Below, one piece after another: positions 8,681 through 17,780 of a stretch of 64,000 nucleotides of DNA. The position numbers were made by a program, and so were the translations under genes. A model generated the notes under the pieces. That model was not told the DNA's origin. It made no database searches and saw nothing but the letters and a program-made list of their open reading frames with translations. The DNA is from Arsenophonus sp048493715 (lineage in GTDB: Bacteria; Pseudomonadota; Gammaproteobacteria; Enterobacterales; Enterobacteriaceae), in the NCBI GenBank assembly GCA_048493715.1, contig JBGDCZ010000009.1, positions 13,417-77,416 on the forward strand. The letters are read 5' to 3'. Position 1 is the stretch's first letter, and each line of letters starts with the position of its first letter.

Positions 8681-9655
8681 ATGAAAGTATTGATCGTTAA
8701 GACCTCATCGATGGGTGATGTATTGCATACTTTGCCCGCATTGTCAGATGCAGTGATACATTATCCCACTATTCAATTTGATTGGGTTGTTGAAGAGAAT
8801 TTTGCTGAAATTCCAAGCTGGCATGGTGCCGTTAAGCGAGTTATTCCAGTGGCTATTCGTCGGTGGCGAAAAAATTGGTTAGCAAAATCTGTCAGGCAAG
8901 AAAGAACGGTTTTTCGTGCGCAATTGCAACAGCAAAAGTATGATGCAGTGATCGATGCACAAGGGTTATTGAAAAGTGCTTTTTTGATCACGCGTTATGC
9001 TCGTGGTTTAAGCCATGGTTATGATTGGAAAAGTGCTAGAGAGCCTTTGGCTAGCTTATTTTATAATTGCTGTTATAGTGTGAAAAAACAGCAGCATGCT
9101 GTTGAACGTATCCGAGAATTATTTGCAGATAGCTTACATTATAGTAAACAGATTATTGCCGGTGATTATGGTATTGCACAATGTTTTTCTCCATCGGCTT
9201 TGGCCACAACAATAGCCCCCTATATTATTTTTTTCCATGCTACCACACGTGATGAGAAGCATTGGCCTGAATCTTATTGGCGACAATTGATCACCGCTGT
9301 ACAAGCTAAAGGATTAACCGTTAAATTACCGTGGGCAACGAATTTGGAACATCAACGTGCTCTTAGGCTTGCCGCAGGTTTTAAGCATGTTGAAGTATTG
9401 CCTAAGCTTTCATTAGACAAATTAGCTCAGCAGATAGTCGCAGCCAAAGCGGTTGTTTCCGTTGATACAGGATTAAGCCATTTAACTGCTGCTTTGGGTA
9501 AAGCAAATATTACTCTCTATGGTCCGACTGATCCCGGGCTAATTGGGGGTTATGGTGAAGCACAAGAAGCTATTGTTTCAGCTAATGGCAATATGGCAAC
9601 AATTAAACCTAATGAAGTCTATCAACGATTAGTTTTAAAAATCGATAATGAATAG
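8681..9655 (+). CDS. waaC: LPS heptosyltransferase I WaaC
   Basis: GT9 enzyme that adds the first heptose to Kdo2-lipid A. Its 324 residues fit the family (E. coli 319). It starts with MKVLIVKTSSMGDVLHTLPA and carries the donor-binding block SVDTGLSHLTAALGKANITL near residues 262-281. It sits two bases after waaF at the end of the hldD-waaF-waaC operon. E. coli has waaL next in the same direction; here waaL is about 5 kb away beyond mutM. Confidence 0.95.
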   Translation: MKVLIVKTSSMGDVLHTLPALSDAVIHYPTIQFDWVVEENFAEIPSWHGAVKRVIPVAIRRWRKNWLAKSVRQERTVFRAQLQQQKYDAVIDAQGLLKSAFLITRYARGLSHGYDWKSAREPLASLFYNCCYSVKKQQHAVERIRELFADSLHYSKQIIAGDYGIAQCFSPSALATTIAPYIIFFHATTRDEKHWPESYWRQLITAVQAKGLTVKLPWATNLEHQRALRLAAGFKHVEVLPKLSLDKLAQQIVAAKAVVSVDTGLSHLTAALGKANITLYGPTDPGLIGGYGEAQEAIVSANGNMATIKPNEVYQRLVLKIDNE

Positions 9656-9687
9656 TTAAAACTATTATTTATTTCTCAAAAGATGAG

Positions 9688-9721
9688 ATTTAATCGAACA
9701 AGGTAATTTGCTCGATTAAAT
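9688..9721. terminator. hairpin after waaC
   Basis: A perfect 10-base inverted repeat (ATTTAATCGA at 9688-9697 and TCGATTAAAT at 9712-9721) begins 33 bases past the waaC stop and is followed by a T-rich run. It may end the hldD-waaF-waaC transcript. Being AT-rich it is a weak terminator by stability. Confidence 0.45.
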
Positions 9722-9782
9722 TTATACTAGCTTTAGCCTAATTGTAGGTTGAGACCAATAACAAATATAGCTAGATATTATG

Positions 9783-9816
9783 TGACAATGAAAATATTTT
9801 TTATATTTCATTGTCA
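9783..9816. terminator. hairpin after the GT39 glycosyltransferase gene
   Basis: TGACAATGAAAATA pairs with TATTTCATTGTCA across a T-rich loop, with one bulged A. It lies just beyond the stop (9825) of the minus-strand gene and faces the waaC end, so it probably acts as a terminator between convergent units. Confidence 0.45.
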
Positions 9817-9824
9817 CTCGGTTT

Positions 9825-11303
9825 TTAATGATGTTTTTTCTCTGGCGCAATAAATCCTAGACACATTGTTTGAGGATGAGCGTTTGGCTCTGATTGGTAA
9901 ACAATGGCTTCTTTTTCAATTGTAAATTGTGGCCAGTATTTGGACATCCGTGTAAAGTTTTCTTGGCTACAGTCTTTACCTTTCCGCCCTAATAATAAAG
10001 CACCGTGTTTGCTGATAGTTTCTTCTGCAATATCATGATAATAGACATTTGGTGGTTGTTCTTCACTACTATCCCAAGGTTGAATAGTGTGTGGCCTATT
10101 GGAAGCATAGATGATAAACCATTGATAAAGATTATCTTCGCCGCCAACATATTTTAATGGCTGACCATACTTTTGCTGCCAGCGCTGTTGTCCTTCTGCA
10201 GTGAGTGCTTTAATACCAATCATTTTCTGGCCAGCGCCACGAATATTACAACTTAACACCAGGCAATAGCCTAATAAGACCAGGCTGCCAATGATAATTA
10301 AACCCAATAATGTCTTACGCAATGGTTTTTTTGGTTGAACGGATATAGAGCCAATAAATAATGGTGTGGCAATCATTATAAATGGTTGCAGCCATTCTGT
10401 CATTCTTCCTCCGTCATGGAATAAAAACCAACCGAAAATTACGGCTAAAGGGAGTAGCAGAATAAAATTAAGTAATTGATTAGGTTGTGCTTTAGGCCAG
10501 TCTATTTTACCGCCTAATCGATAGAGGATAATGGTAGCAATAATTAGCGGATAGAAAACAGACAATATTGAGTTGACAACATGAAGGTTAAAACCATGTT
10601 CGATCTGTGAATCAACCCATTTGAAGGCAGAAAAGTCATTTTCTATTAACCATAAGAGATTGGGTAGGATCAACGCAAACCAAAATGCTATCGCAATATA
10701 AAAAAGTGGTTGTTGATAACTTTTTCGTACCTTAGGTACAAAAAGGGTTAATAAAAAAACAGTGCCTACAATTGCTAATGTTGAATATTTACCCATTGTT
10801 GCTAAACCAGATACTAGCGCAAAGGCAAGCCACCATTTGGGGTGATCATAAACAGCACGTAAGAAGAAGATCAGCCCCCAGGGCCATAGAGCGACAAGAA
10901 TATAATTATCATTATAAGGGATGATATCAAAATTAATGATACCTGATAAATTTAGCAGTAGTAATGCAAACCAGGCTAACTCAATTTTCTGACTAAGGTG
11001 ATAAGCGAGTTGCCATACACCTATCATCCCGATGGCTATACCAACAAAGTGAATAAAGTACCAGTAAAAGCTGTAGGAGAGGTTTAAATAGATGGCCGGC
11101 CACATAAGTACACCGACAAACCAAGGATTTTTCGGGGAACCCCATTCCCCATTCATTCCCCAATTAACAGCTTCGACCGCATCGTAAGGTACAGTTGGAT
11201 CTAAAGAATAACTTCCATAAATCCACAAAATTGCATAAACCGACACCCACAAGTAAAGCCATATTTTTGAGTTTGTATTAAAAAAAGGCATATTATTTTT
11301 CAT
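9825..11303 (-). CDS. GT39-family membrane glycosyltransferase
   Basis: A 492-residue multi-span membrane protein of the ArnT/PMT-type glycosyltransferase clan (GT39), which uses polyprenyl-phosphate sugars as donors on the periplasmic side. An N-terminal membrane helix (IWLYLWVSVYAILWIYG) is followed by a loop with LDPTVPYDAVEAVNWG, where the catalytic acidic residues of this family lie. About ten further hydrophobic segments follow (for example FALLLLNLSGIINF and LLNFILLLPLAVIFGWFLF), then a soluble C-terminal part of about 130 residues. Its place between waaC and waaA suggests modification of LPS core or lipid A. Acceptor and sugar are not deducible; ArnT itself is longer and differs, so no symbol is given. 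Confidence 0.8.
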   Translation of the reverse strand: MKNNMPFFNTNSKIWLYLWVSVYAILWIYGSYSLDPTVPYDAVEAVNWGMNGEWGSPKNPWFVGVLMWPAIYLNLSYSFYWYFIHFVGIAIGMIGVWQLAYHLSQKIELAWFALLLLNLSGIINFDIIPYNDNYILVALWPWGLIFFLRAVYDHPKWWLAFALVSGLATMGKYSTLAIVGTVFLLTLFVPKVRKSYQQPLFYIAIAFWFALILPNLLWLIENDFSAFKWVDSQIEHGFNLHVVNSILSVFYPLIIATIILYRLGGKIDWPKAQPNQLLNFILLLPLAVIFGWFLFHDGGRMTEWLQPFIMIATPLFIGSISVQPKKPLRKTLLGLIIIGSLVLLGYCLVLSCNIRGAGQKMIGIKALTAEGQQRWQQKYGQPLKYVGGEDNLYQWFIIYASNRPHTIQPWDSSEEQPPNVYYHDIAEETISKHGALLLGRKGKDCSQENFTRMSKYWPQFTIEKEAIVYQSEPNAHPQTMCLGFIAPEKKHH

Positions 11304-11481
11304 CGTCAGCCATAAAATTGGTGGATTAAAAATTCCATTTATTCGAATTAAACCAGTAACACTATAATGAAGAAAAAATAAAATATGGAGTATTTGTTAA
11401 TTTTATCGTTCATTTAGTTATTTTAAGCGTTATTTCGATATGTGATTTAGCCATGTTCAATATATTAAAAATACTAGAACT

Positions 11482-12759
11482 TTAATGGGTTACTGGTGGC
11501 AGGTAGGGTTCCAATAACTTTAGTAATTTTTGTAGTGCCCCTTGATTTTCATGTAAAACTTCTGCGGCCTGACGACCGTGGTATAGACGATAATCTTCAT
11601 CTTTAAGCAAATGGGAAATAGCAAGGGTTAATGATTGCCAATCATTAACCGTAATAAGCCCATCAGCTTGTTTAAGTTTGGTACAAATATCTTTGAAATT
11701 GAAAGTATAAGGCCCCATTAAAACAGGAAGGGCATGTGCTGCTGCTTCTAAAGGATTATGTCCTCCTTTTTCAACTAAACTACCGCCGACAAAGGCGAGA
11801 TCGGCAATACCATAGAGTAACATTAGTTCACCCATGGTATCGCCGATAATAACTTGAATATTCACATTGGGAATACGGTTTTCACTACGGGAAATATAGT
11901 GTAGTTTGGCTTTTTCTGTTAATTCTTTTGCTGTTGCAAAGCGCTCAGGGTGGCGAGGAACAAGAATGAGCAATAGGTCGGGAAACTGTTTTAATAGTTG
12001 AGTGTGAGCCTGTAAAATAATTGACTCTTCTCCTTCATGGGTGCTGGTAGCAATCCAAACCGGACGATGCGGTGCCCATTGTCGACGTAGCGTTATGGCT
12101 TTTACTGCCAATTCAGGTGTGACAGAAATATCAAACTTTAGGCTACCTGTAACATATAATTTTTTTCGTGGTAAACCCAGTTTAATAAAACGTTCTCCAT
12201 CCTCTTGATTTTGCGCTGCGATCAAGGTGATTTTTTGTAATAAAATTTGAATAAAATAACCCAATTTTTGATAACGCGCGGCTGATCGTTCAGACAGACG
12301 GGCGTTAGCAATAACTAATGGTATCTTACGTTGTCTTAACTGCAAAATAAGATTTGGCCAAAGCTCTGTTTCCATAATAATGGTTAATTTAGGATCCGTT
12401 TGCTTAAGAAAACGGCGTACAGAACCTGCTAAGTCATAGGGTAAATATACATGCTGGACATCATCCCCAAACGCAGATAAAACCCGTTCCGAGCCGGTAG
12501 GAGTCATAGTAGTGACGGTGATAAGCAGTGTTGGGTAATGATGACGTAATGCCCTAACTAACGGCACAGCAGCTAAAGTTTCTCCTACTGAAACAGAATG
12601 TAGTAATATACCGCCAGGGATTACTTTACCATTACAAAAACCATATCGCTCATTCCAACGCTTGCGATAAGCAGGAGATTTGCGACTACGCCACAATAAA
12701 CGTAACCAAATAATGGGTTGAATAAGGTAAATAAGTATTTGATACAGACGTAATAACAT
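11482..12759 (-). CDS. waaA: Kdo transferase WaaA
   Basis: Transfers 3-deoxy-D-manno-octulosonate residues to lipid IVA, an essential step of LPS synthesis. The 425 residues equal the E. coli length. An N-terminal membrane anchor (LLRLYQILIYLIQPIIWLRL) leads into HSVSVGETLAAVPLVRALR, which carries the catalytic glutamate near residue 60, and IMETELWPNLILQLR near residue 100. The C-terminal GT-B half has FVGGSLVEKGGHNPLEAAA. It is divergent from coaD, as in E. coli. Confidence 0.97.
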   Translation of the reverse strand: MLLRLYQILIYLIQPIIWLRLLWRSRKSPAYRKRWNERYGFCNGKVIPGGILLHSVSVGETLAAVPLVRALRHHYPTLLITVTTMTPTGSERVLSAFGDDVQHVYLPYDLAGSVRRFLKQTDPKLTIIMETELWPNLILQLRQRKIPLVIANARLSERSAARYQKLGYFIQILLQKITLIAAQNQEDGERFIKLGLPRKKLYVTGSLKFDISVTPELAVKAITLRRQWAPHRPVWIATSTHEGEESIILQAHTQLLKQFPDLLLILVPRHPERFATAKELTEKAKLHYISRSENRIPNVNIQVIIGDTMGELMLLYGIADLAFVGGSLVEKGGHNPLEAAAHALPVLMGPYTFNFKDICTKLKQADGLITVNDWQSLTLAISHLLKDEDYRLYHGRQAAEVLHENQGALQKLLKLLEPYLPPVTH

Positions 12760-13072
12760 TCTATCACATTAACTGATTGAAATTAGCACTATGGTAGCAT
12801 ATTGCACATAAGAAAGTGCAATGAATATCTATTTAAATAGCGTTTTTATTCATCATTAGAAATAAAAAATTTTAATAATTTGTTAATTAATTTAATTTAA
12901 ACGAATGGTTAACCAAAAACATGATAATAATTATCATTTATTTTCAAAAGATAATAAATATAGCTATCCTTAATTAATAATAAGGATATATTTATGTGCG
13001 CATAATTGTTCAATATGCTTAAATAGTACGATAATATGTGTTCAGTTGTTCGTTATTAGTGAAAATAACTTT
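12760..13072. other. waaA-coaD intergenic region
   Basis: About 310 AT-rich bases between the divergent waaA and coaD genes. Besides the Fur-like box listed separately it contains no reading frame that resembles a gene; a short ATG near 12994 is closed by TAA after three codons. Promoters for both neighbours must lie here. Confidence 0.5.
12922..12936. promoter_or_regulatory. Fur-box-like 7-1-7 inverted repeat
   Basis: TGATAATAATTATCA is a perfect 7-1-7 inverted repeat matching the core of the enterobacterial Fur site (TGATAAT-N-ATTATCA). No iron-related gene is next to it: coaD starts about 137 bases downstream on the plus strand, waaA about 163 bases away on the minus strand. It may be left from a lost iron-regulated gene, or be a chance match in AT-rich DNA. 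Confidence 0.45.
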
Positions 13073-13555
13073 ATGAAAAAAAAAGCAATTTATCCTGGTG
13101 CTTTTGATCCGATAACTTATGGTCACTTGGATATTATAGAGCGTGCGGCCCTAATATTTGAGCAGGTAATATTGGCTATCGCTGATAGTTCGCGTAAGAA
13201 GCCGATGTTTACCCTCGATGAGCGTATTTTTTTTGCCAAACAACAGACCAAACATTTAACAAATGTTGACGTACAAGGATTTTGTGAGCTCACGGTGAGT
13301 TTTGCGCAAAAACATCAAGCAAATATTTTAATTAGAGGAGTGCGATCTGTATCAGATTTTGAATATGAGCGTCAGTTGGCTAATATGAATAGCCATCTCA
13401 TGGCTGATCTCGAAACCATCTTTTTGTTACCTTCTCCTAAGTTATCATTTGTGTCTTCATCTTTGATTAAAGATGTTGCCCGCCATGGCGGTGATATTTC
13501 CTCTTTTTTGCCAGAACCGATAGTCAAAGCTATGTTACAAAAAATTGCGCAATAA
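13073..13555 (+). CDS. coaD: phosphopantetheine adenylyltransferase CoaD
   Basis: Penultimate step of coenzyme A synthesis, joining 4'-phosphopantetheine to AMP from ATP. ATG at 13073 is chosen over one at 13046 because homologues start MxKxAIYPGxFDP; this gives 160 residues (E. coli 159). The nucleotidyltransferase motif AIYPGAFDPITYGHLDI is at the N-terminus, LIRGVRSVSDFEYE in the middle, and the C-terminal FVSSSLIKDVARHGG matches the ISSSxxR-type motif. It stands alone on the plus strand and is convergent with mutM. Confidence 0.96.
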   Translation: MKKKAIYPGAFDPITYGHLDIIERAALIFEQVILAIADSSRKKPMFTLDERIFFAKQQTKHLTNVDVQGFCELTVSFAQKHQANILIRGVRSVSDFEYERQLANMNSHLMADLETIFLLPSPKLSFVSSSLIKDVARHGGDISSFLPEPIVKAMLQKIAQ

Positions 13556-13574
13556 AAACGATTTAGGTTTAAAT

Positions 13575-14384
13575 TTATTTTTGGCAATGATGACAGAAAA
13601 AAGTACTACGTTGTCCTAGTTTTATTGATTCAATCAGTTGACCACAATGAAAACAAGCTTCATCTTTTTTACCATAAACAAACAGTTGTTGAGCAAAATA
13701 GCCTGGCTTTCCATCTGACTGTAAAAAATCTTTTAATGTTGTTCCACCCTGCTCTATCGAACTTTGAAGAACCTGTTTGATTTGAAAAACTAAATGACTG
13801 ATCTCTTTTTTTGTTAGTGAATGGACGGCTCTAGTTGGCAGAATTTTAGCGGCAAACAGCACCTCATTTGCATAAATATTGCCCACACCAACTACGATTT
13901 TATTGTCCATTAACCAGGGTTTGATGGTGGTTTTTCTATTTTTTGCCTGTTGGTAAAGATAATTTGAATTAAAATCGGTAGAAAGTGGCTCAGGTCCTAA
14001 ATGAGAAAGGACAGAACAATTTTCCAGCTCGTCAGCCCATAACCAGGCACCGAAACGTCTAGGATCGGTATAACGCAGTGTTTTGCCATCAGCTAAAATC
14101 AAGTCGATATGATCGTGTTTTTCGGCTAATTGTTGCTTTGCTAAGATGCGTATACTACCTGACATGCCTAAATGAATGACTATCCAGCCGTGGTTGAGTT
14201 CAATTAGTAAGTATTTAGCGCGTCGTTTAACACTTAAGACTGCTTGGTTGGTGATATGTACAATTTCTGTTGCTACAGGCCAGCGTAATTGGTGATTGCG
14301 TACTATGCTATATTGTATTTTATTACCGACCAAATAGGGTTCAATTCCACGTCGGCTAGTTTCGACTTCAGGTAGTTCTGGCAT
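13575..14384 (-). CDS. mutM: formamidopyrimidine-DNA glycosylase MutM (Fpg)
   Basis: Removes 8-oxoguanine and other oxidised purines from DNA and cleaves the abasic site. The start must be ATG at 14384, not 14396, because the catalytic residue is the proline exposed after Met removal (MPELPEVETSRRG). This gives 269 residues, the E. coli length. Catalytic Glu3 and the lysine in KRRAKYLL are present, as are VGVGNIYANEVLFAA and a C-terminal zinc finger with four cysteines (CFHCGQL and FFCHHC). It looks intact. Confidence 0.97.
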   Translation of the reverse strand: MPELPEVETSRRGIEPYLVGNKIQYSIVRNHQLRWPVATEIVHITNQAVLSVKRRAKYLLIELNHGWIVIHLGMSGSIRILAKQQLAEKHDHIDLILADGKTLRYTDPRRFGAWLWADELENCSVLSHLGPEPLSTDFNSNYLYQQAKNRKTTIKPWLMDNKIVVGVGNIYANEVLFAAKILPTRAVHSLTKKEISHLVFQIKQVLQSSIEQGGTTLKDFLQSDGKPGYFAQQLFVYGKKDEACFHCGQLIESIKLGQRSTFFCHHCQK

Positions 14385-14473
14385 ATATTCCTTCATTATG
14401 TAACGAATCGTTAATATTAATACAATACTACTGTATATTATGATGGTTAGTCGATAGAATAGAATGATTTAAA

Positions 14474-15703
14474 ATGTTGGTTGGAGTGGAAATGAAGGTT
14501 ATCCCTATAATAAATAAACAATTTAGCTGCCGCTCTTATTGGAATTTAGGGATAGTATTTTTTTTTATTGCTATTTATTTTTTTGATGGTATTACGCGTT
14601 ATAAGCATGCCTTAGCAGGATTAATTTATCTTACTGCTATTGTGTATTTAATAAAAGATCGAAAGAATATTTTTAATATATTTAAAAATAATTTATTTTT
14701 ATCTTTAGTGTTTTTTGTTATGGCAATGCTTTATTCCTTAATTATTTCTAAAGATATTAACATTACGCTAAAGGCTATTAATAAAGGTATTCTCGAAAAA
14801 TTGTTTATCACCACAATGGCTATTGCAATAGTACTCTATCGAGAAAAAAAAGAGCACATAACTAAGCTATTGATTTTTTATTTAATTTTTTCTATTTTGC
14901 CATTAACCATTAAAGAGATTTTGCAATATATTGAAGAATATCATCAGGGTATAATGCCGTTATCAACATTTGAACATCGATATATTTCTGATTGGTTAAT
15001 ATTTATTGCACCTGCTTTGTTTTCTTTTGGATTATGTAAGGGGGTAAAAAATAAGATCTTATTTTTCTCTCTTACTGTTATTTTTGTTGCTATAACAATC
15101 GGAACATTACAACGAGGTACTTGGTTATCTATTATGGTAATGTTTATTATCTGGTGTATGGTAAAAAAAGAAATTAAATTACCCTGTATTGCTGTCATTG
15201 GATTTGGTGTCTTATTGTCCTGCTTATTAATAATTAATCAAGGTCAGTTTGATCAATTATTTTACAAATTAGAGCAGACGAATAGTAGTCATCGGTATAG
15301 TAACGGTACTCAGGATTCCGCATTAGATCTTATTAAGGAAAATCCAATAGCAGGCTATGGCTATGGTGAACAGTTATTTTATAAAATTTATAATGAAAGA
15401 GTGGTAGATTATCCTGACTGGGTTTTTAAAAAATCGATAGGACCCCATAATACGGTTTTGTCAGTTTGGTTTGCGGCTGGAATATTTGGCTTAATCGCTA
15501 TCCTTTATCTTTTTATCTCCCTTTTTATGCATTTATTTAATGAATATCGTAATAATGCTGTAAAAGATGGTTTTCTGATGCTTATGTTAATTTTTATTGG
15601 TGATATGATAGTTAGAGGTTTGTTTGAAACTGTAAATGTTTCAAATATGGCCATTATAATAGGAATAACATTAGCATTGAGTAGTGATAAAAATTTTGAT
15701 TAA
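14474..15703 (+). CDS. waaL: O-antigen ligase WaaL
   Basis: A 409-residue inner-membrane protein with about ten to twelve hydrophobic segments and a large periplasmic loop, in the O-antigen ligase/polymerase (Wzy_C) family. It joins O-antigen from undecaprenyl diphosphate to the finished LPS core. The conserved arginine segment (TLQRGTWLSIMV, near residue 216) and the loop histidine segment (SIGPHNTVLSVWFAAG, near residue 325) match catalytically important positions of WaaL. An ATG at 14492 is an alternative start. Its 3' end overlaps the convergent GT8 gene by 33 bases. The O-antigen role is inferred from family and from lying beside core genes. Confidence 0.82.
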   Translation: MLVGVEMKVIPIINKQFSCRSYWNLGIVFFFIAIYFFDGITRYKHALAGLIYLTAIVYLIKDRKNIFNIFKNNLFLSLVFFVMAMLYSLIISKDINITLKAINKGILEKLFITTMAIAIVLYREKKEHITKLLIFYLIFSILPLTIKEILQYIEEYHQGIMPLSTFEHRYISDWLIFIAPALFSFGLCKGVKNKILFFSLTVIFVAITIGTLQRGTWLSIMVMFIIWCMVKKEIKLPCIAVIGFGVLLSCLLIINQGQFDQLFYKLEQTNSSHRYSNGTQDSALDLIKENPIAGYGYGEQLFYKIYNERVVDYPDWVFKKSIGPHNTVLSVWFAAGIFGLIAILYLFISLFMHLFNEYRNNAVKDGFLMLMLIFIGDMIVRGLFETVNVSNMAIIIGITLALSSDKNFD

Positions 15704-16711
15704 TTTATTAAGTTTATATTTAATCAAGCATAGCAGACCCTGCATATATTTATGCTGTAAAAATAAATGCTTATATTTTTCTTGCAGCTCGGTTTTCTTT
15801 TCTGCTGCTTTTAGTGGCTGATTTTTCCACGGTGAGTAAATATACGAATTCAAAAAAAACTGGCTAGCAGGATAATTGATACCCCAAGTATGCCAAGGTT
15901 TTGTGACGCCAGTGTGATGGATAAGAATAGTACTATCTGTTATGGTGTTGTTGTATTTAAATATATCACGATAAGCCAATTCATTTTTCAACGTATATAT
16001 ACAGTTGTAATCTCGAGATAAATAGATATTTTGTGTCTGAAATAATATATTTAGGGCGTCTTGATCCAGATATTTTAATTTGCCAAAATGTGTTTTTCCG
16101 CCTAATAGTTCTAATGATTTTTTAGTAAAATCATTTTCAATCCACTTTTGTAAATTTACATAGATTACTCCGGCATTAAAATATTTGCCATTTAAATAGG
16201 GTAATTTTAGTCGAGAGGCACTTGATTGTTGCATGCCGTCAACATCAAGGACAACCGCAGCAAAAAAATCGGTTAGTTCTAGTTGAAATAATTCTTTTAG
16301 GCTGCCTTTACAAATAATATCAGCATCTAGGTATAAAACAGAGTTGATATTGCTGCTCAGATATTCAAAAGCAATTAGCCTAAAATAGGTAGCATAAGAC
16401 CAGAAGTCTGAGGTTGGTAGTTGTTTTAATTCTTTAGCATCTAACAGATAGATTATTATATTAGAATTATACTTTGTGATCATTTTTTGAAGACGTTGTA
16501 TATATTCGTCTTCAATATAATCAGTAAAAAGGTAAAAATTGAAATTTATATCAGAATTATTAATTAATACAGAATTTATTGATATAGCGGCACCAAGCAG
16601 AAAGTTTTTATCAACTCCATAGGCAATATTAAAATTTTTATTATGTTTAATGATATTTTTTTTGCCTGTAATATTAAATTTTTCTTTTATAAAATCCTTC
16701 ATGCTAAACAT
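15671..16711 (-). CDS. LPS core glycosyltransferase, GT8 family (WaaI/WaaJ type)
   Basis: A 346-residue retaining glycosyltransferase of family GT8 that adds glucose or galactose in the LPS outer core. NIAYGVDKNFLLGAAISINS opens the catalytic domain, WSYATYFRLIAFEYLS follows, and the metal-binding DxD occurs in SVLYLDADIICKGSL near residue 130. YFNAGVIYVNLQKW, LDQDALNILF and KPWHTWG complete the family pattern, with the small C-terminal GT8-associated domain after them. A broken paralogue lies directly upstream. The exact sugar linkage cannot be told from sequence. Confidence 0.85.
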   Translation of the reverse strand: MFSMKDFIKEKFNITGKKNIIKHNKNFNIAYGVDKNFLLGAAISINSVLINNSDINFNFYLFTDYIEDEYIQRLQKMITKYNSNIIIYLLDAKELKQLPTSDFWSYATYFRLIAFEYLSSNINSVLYLDADIICKGSLKELFQLELTDFFAAVVLDVDGMQQSSASRLKLPYLNGKYFNAGVIYVNLQKWIENDFTKKSLELLGGKTHFGKLKYLDQDALNILFQTQNIYLSRDYNCIYTLKNELAYRDIFKYNNTITDSTILIHHTGVTKPWHTWGINYPASQFFLNSYIYSPWKNQPLKAAEKKTELQEKYKHLFLQHKYMQGLLCLIKYKLNKLIKIFITTQC

Positions 16712-17733
16712 AGCCCTTTAATTCTTTTAAAAAGAATTTTAAATTTTGCTAAATAATAATGAGTATAGTTCTTAACACCTTCGTAATATTTTCTTTGTTT
16801 AAATTTATGTTTGGCACAATATCTTAAAAGATGTGCGCTTTCAGCCTTTAATAGCGGTTTATTTTCCCAGGGAGAGGCATTTTTTGCTTTTATGAATGGT
16901 AGCGAAAAAGGTGATATTACCCATTCATGCCAAGGCTTGGGGCCAATATAATGGATAAAAATAGTATTAATAGTAAAGGCATGCTGTTTAATTCTTTGTA
17001 GGCCATAGTTTATACTATATTGAGTATTATATTTTTTATTCAAATAGATCACTTTATTTGTTAGCAGTATATTTAAAACATCTTGATCTAAAAAAGGAAA
17101 TTTATTTTTTAATCTTATTATTTTTAAGTAACTGCATTGCTTTCGCTGAAATATCTTCTTCTGCCCAACGATTAAGATTAATGAGTAAAAATCCAGCATT
17201 AAAATATCCTTGTGAAATACTTTTTACTTCTAGTTCGGATGCTCTTTTTTGCGACCACTTTTCATCTTTTTCTGTTACAACAGAAGCAATCTTATTATTG
17301 TTAAATTCAATTTTTTGTAATGTATCTAAGTTATTATTACATATAATATTTGCATCTAAGTATAAAATTCTGTCTACTTTTTTAGTAAAATAGTCAACTA
17401 TTAATGAATCTAAAGTATGTGGCATAGGACCAGTTTTTGGTACGGGGTAATGTTTTTAAATTTTCATCGTCAACAAAATAAATGTTTATTTCAATATTAT
17501 ATTGTTACGCAAGGGTATTGAAAAGCGTTTCTTGCTCATAATCAAAATAATCTGTAAATACATGGAAACAGTAGTTAATATTAGAATTGTGCAGCACAAT
17601 TGATGTTATCGAAATTCCACAGCCATATAAAAATTTTTATCTACTCCATATGCAATTTAATATGGCAATCAGCATGCATATTTGGCGTTAAGCAGAGTTT
17701 TTGTGTAATAATTTTATCTTGTACAAAATACAT
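16699..17733 (-). pseudogene. second GT8 LPS glycosyltransferase, frameshifted
   Basis: Parts of a second WaaI/WaaJ-type gene can be read in several frames of the minus strand. Near the 5' end are AYGVDKNFY, SITSIVLHNSNINYCFHVFT, an internal stop after FNTLA, and WSYATYFRF. After a shift come VDYFTKKVDRILYLDANIIC and GYFNAGFLLINLNRWAEEDI. After another shift come FLDQDVLNILLTNKVIYLNK and KPWHEW, running to a stop at 16699. At least three frameshifts and one stop are needed to restore it. It is a tandem paralogue of the intact neighbour, suggesting an outer core shortened by one sugar. Confidence 0.85.
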
Positions 17734-17780
17734 GTACTATCCCGTTTGCTAAAATATTTTATAAAATAAAACGGTTAGAG

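Noticed and set aside
16699..17425. Two overlapping short glycosyltransferase genes
   Set aside because: They are consecutive parts of a single GT8 gene in different frames, with the N-terminal part also shifted.
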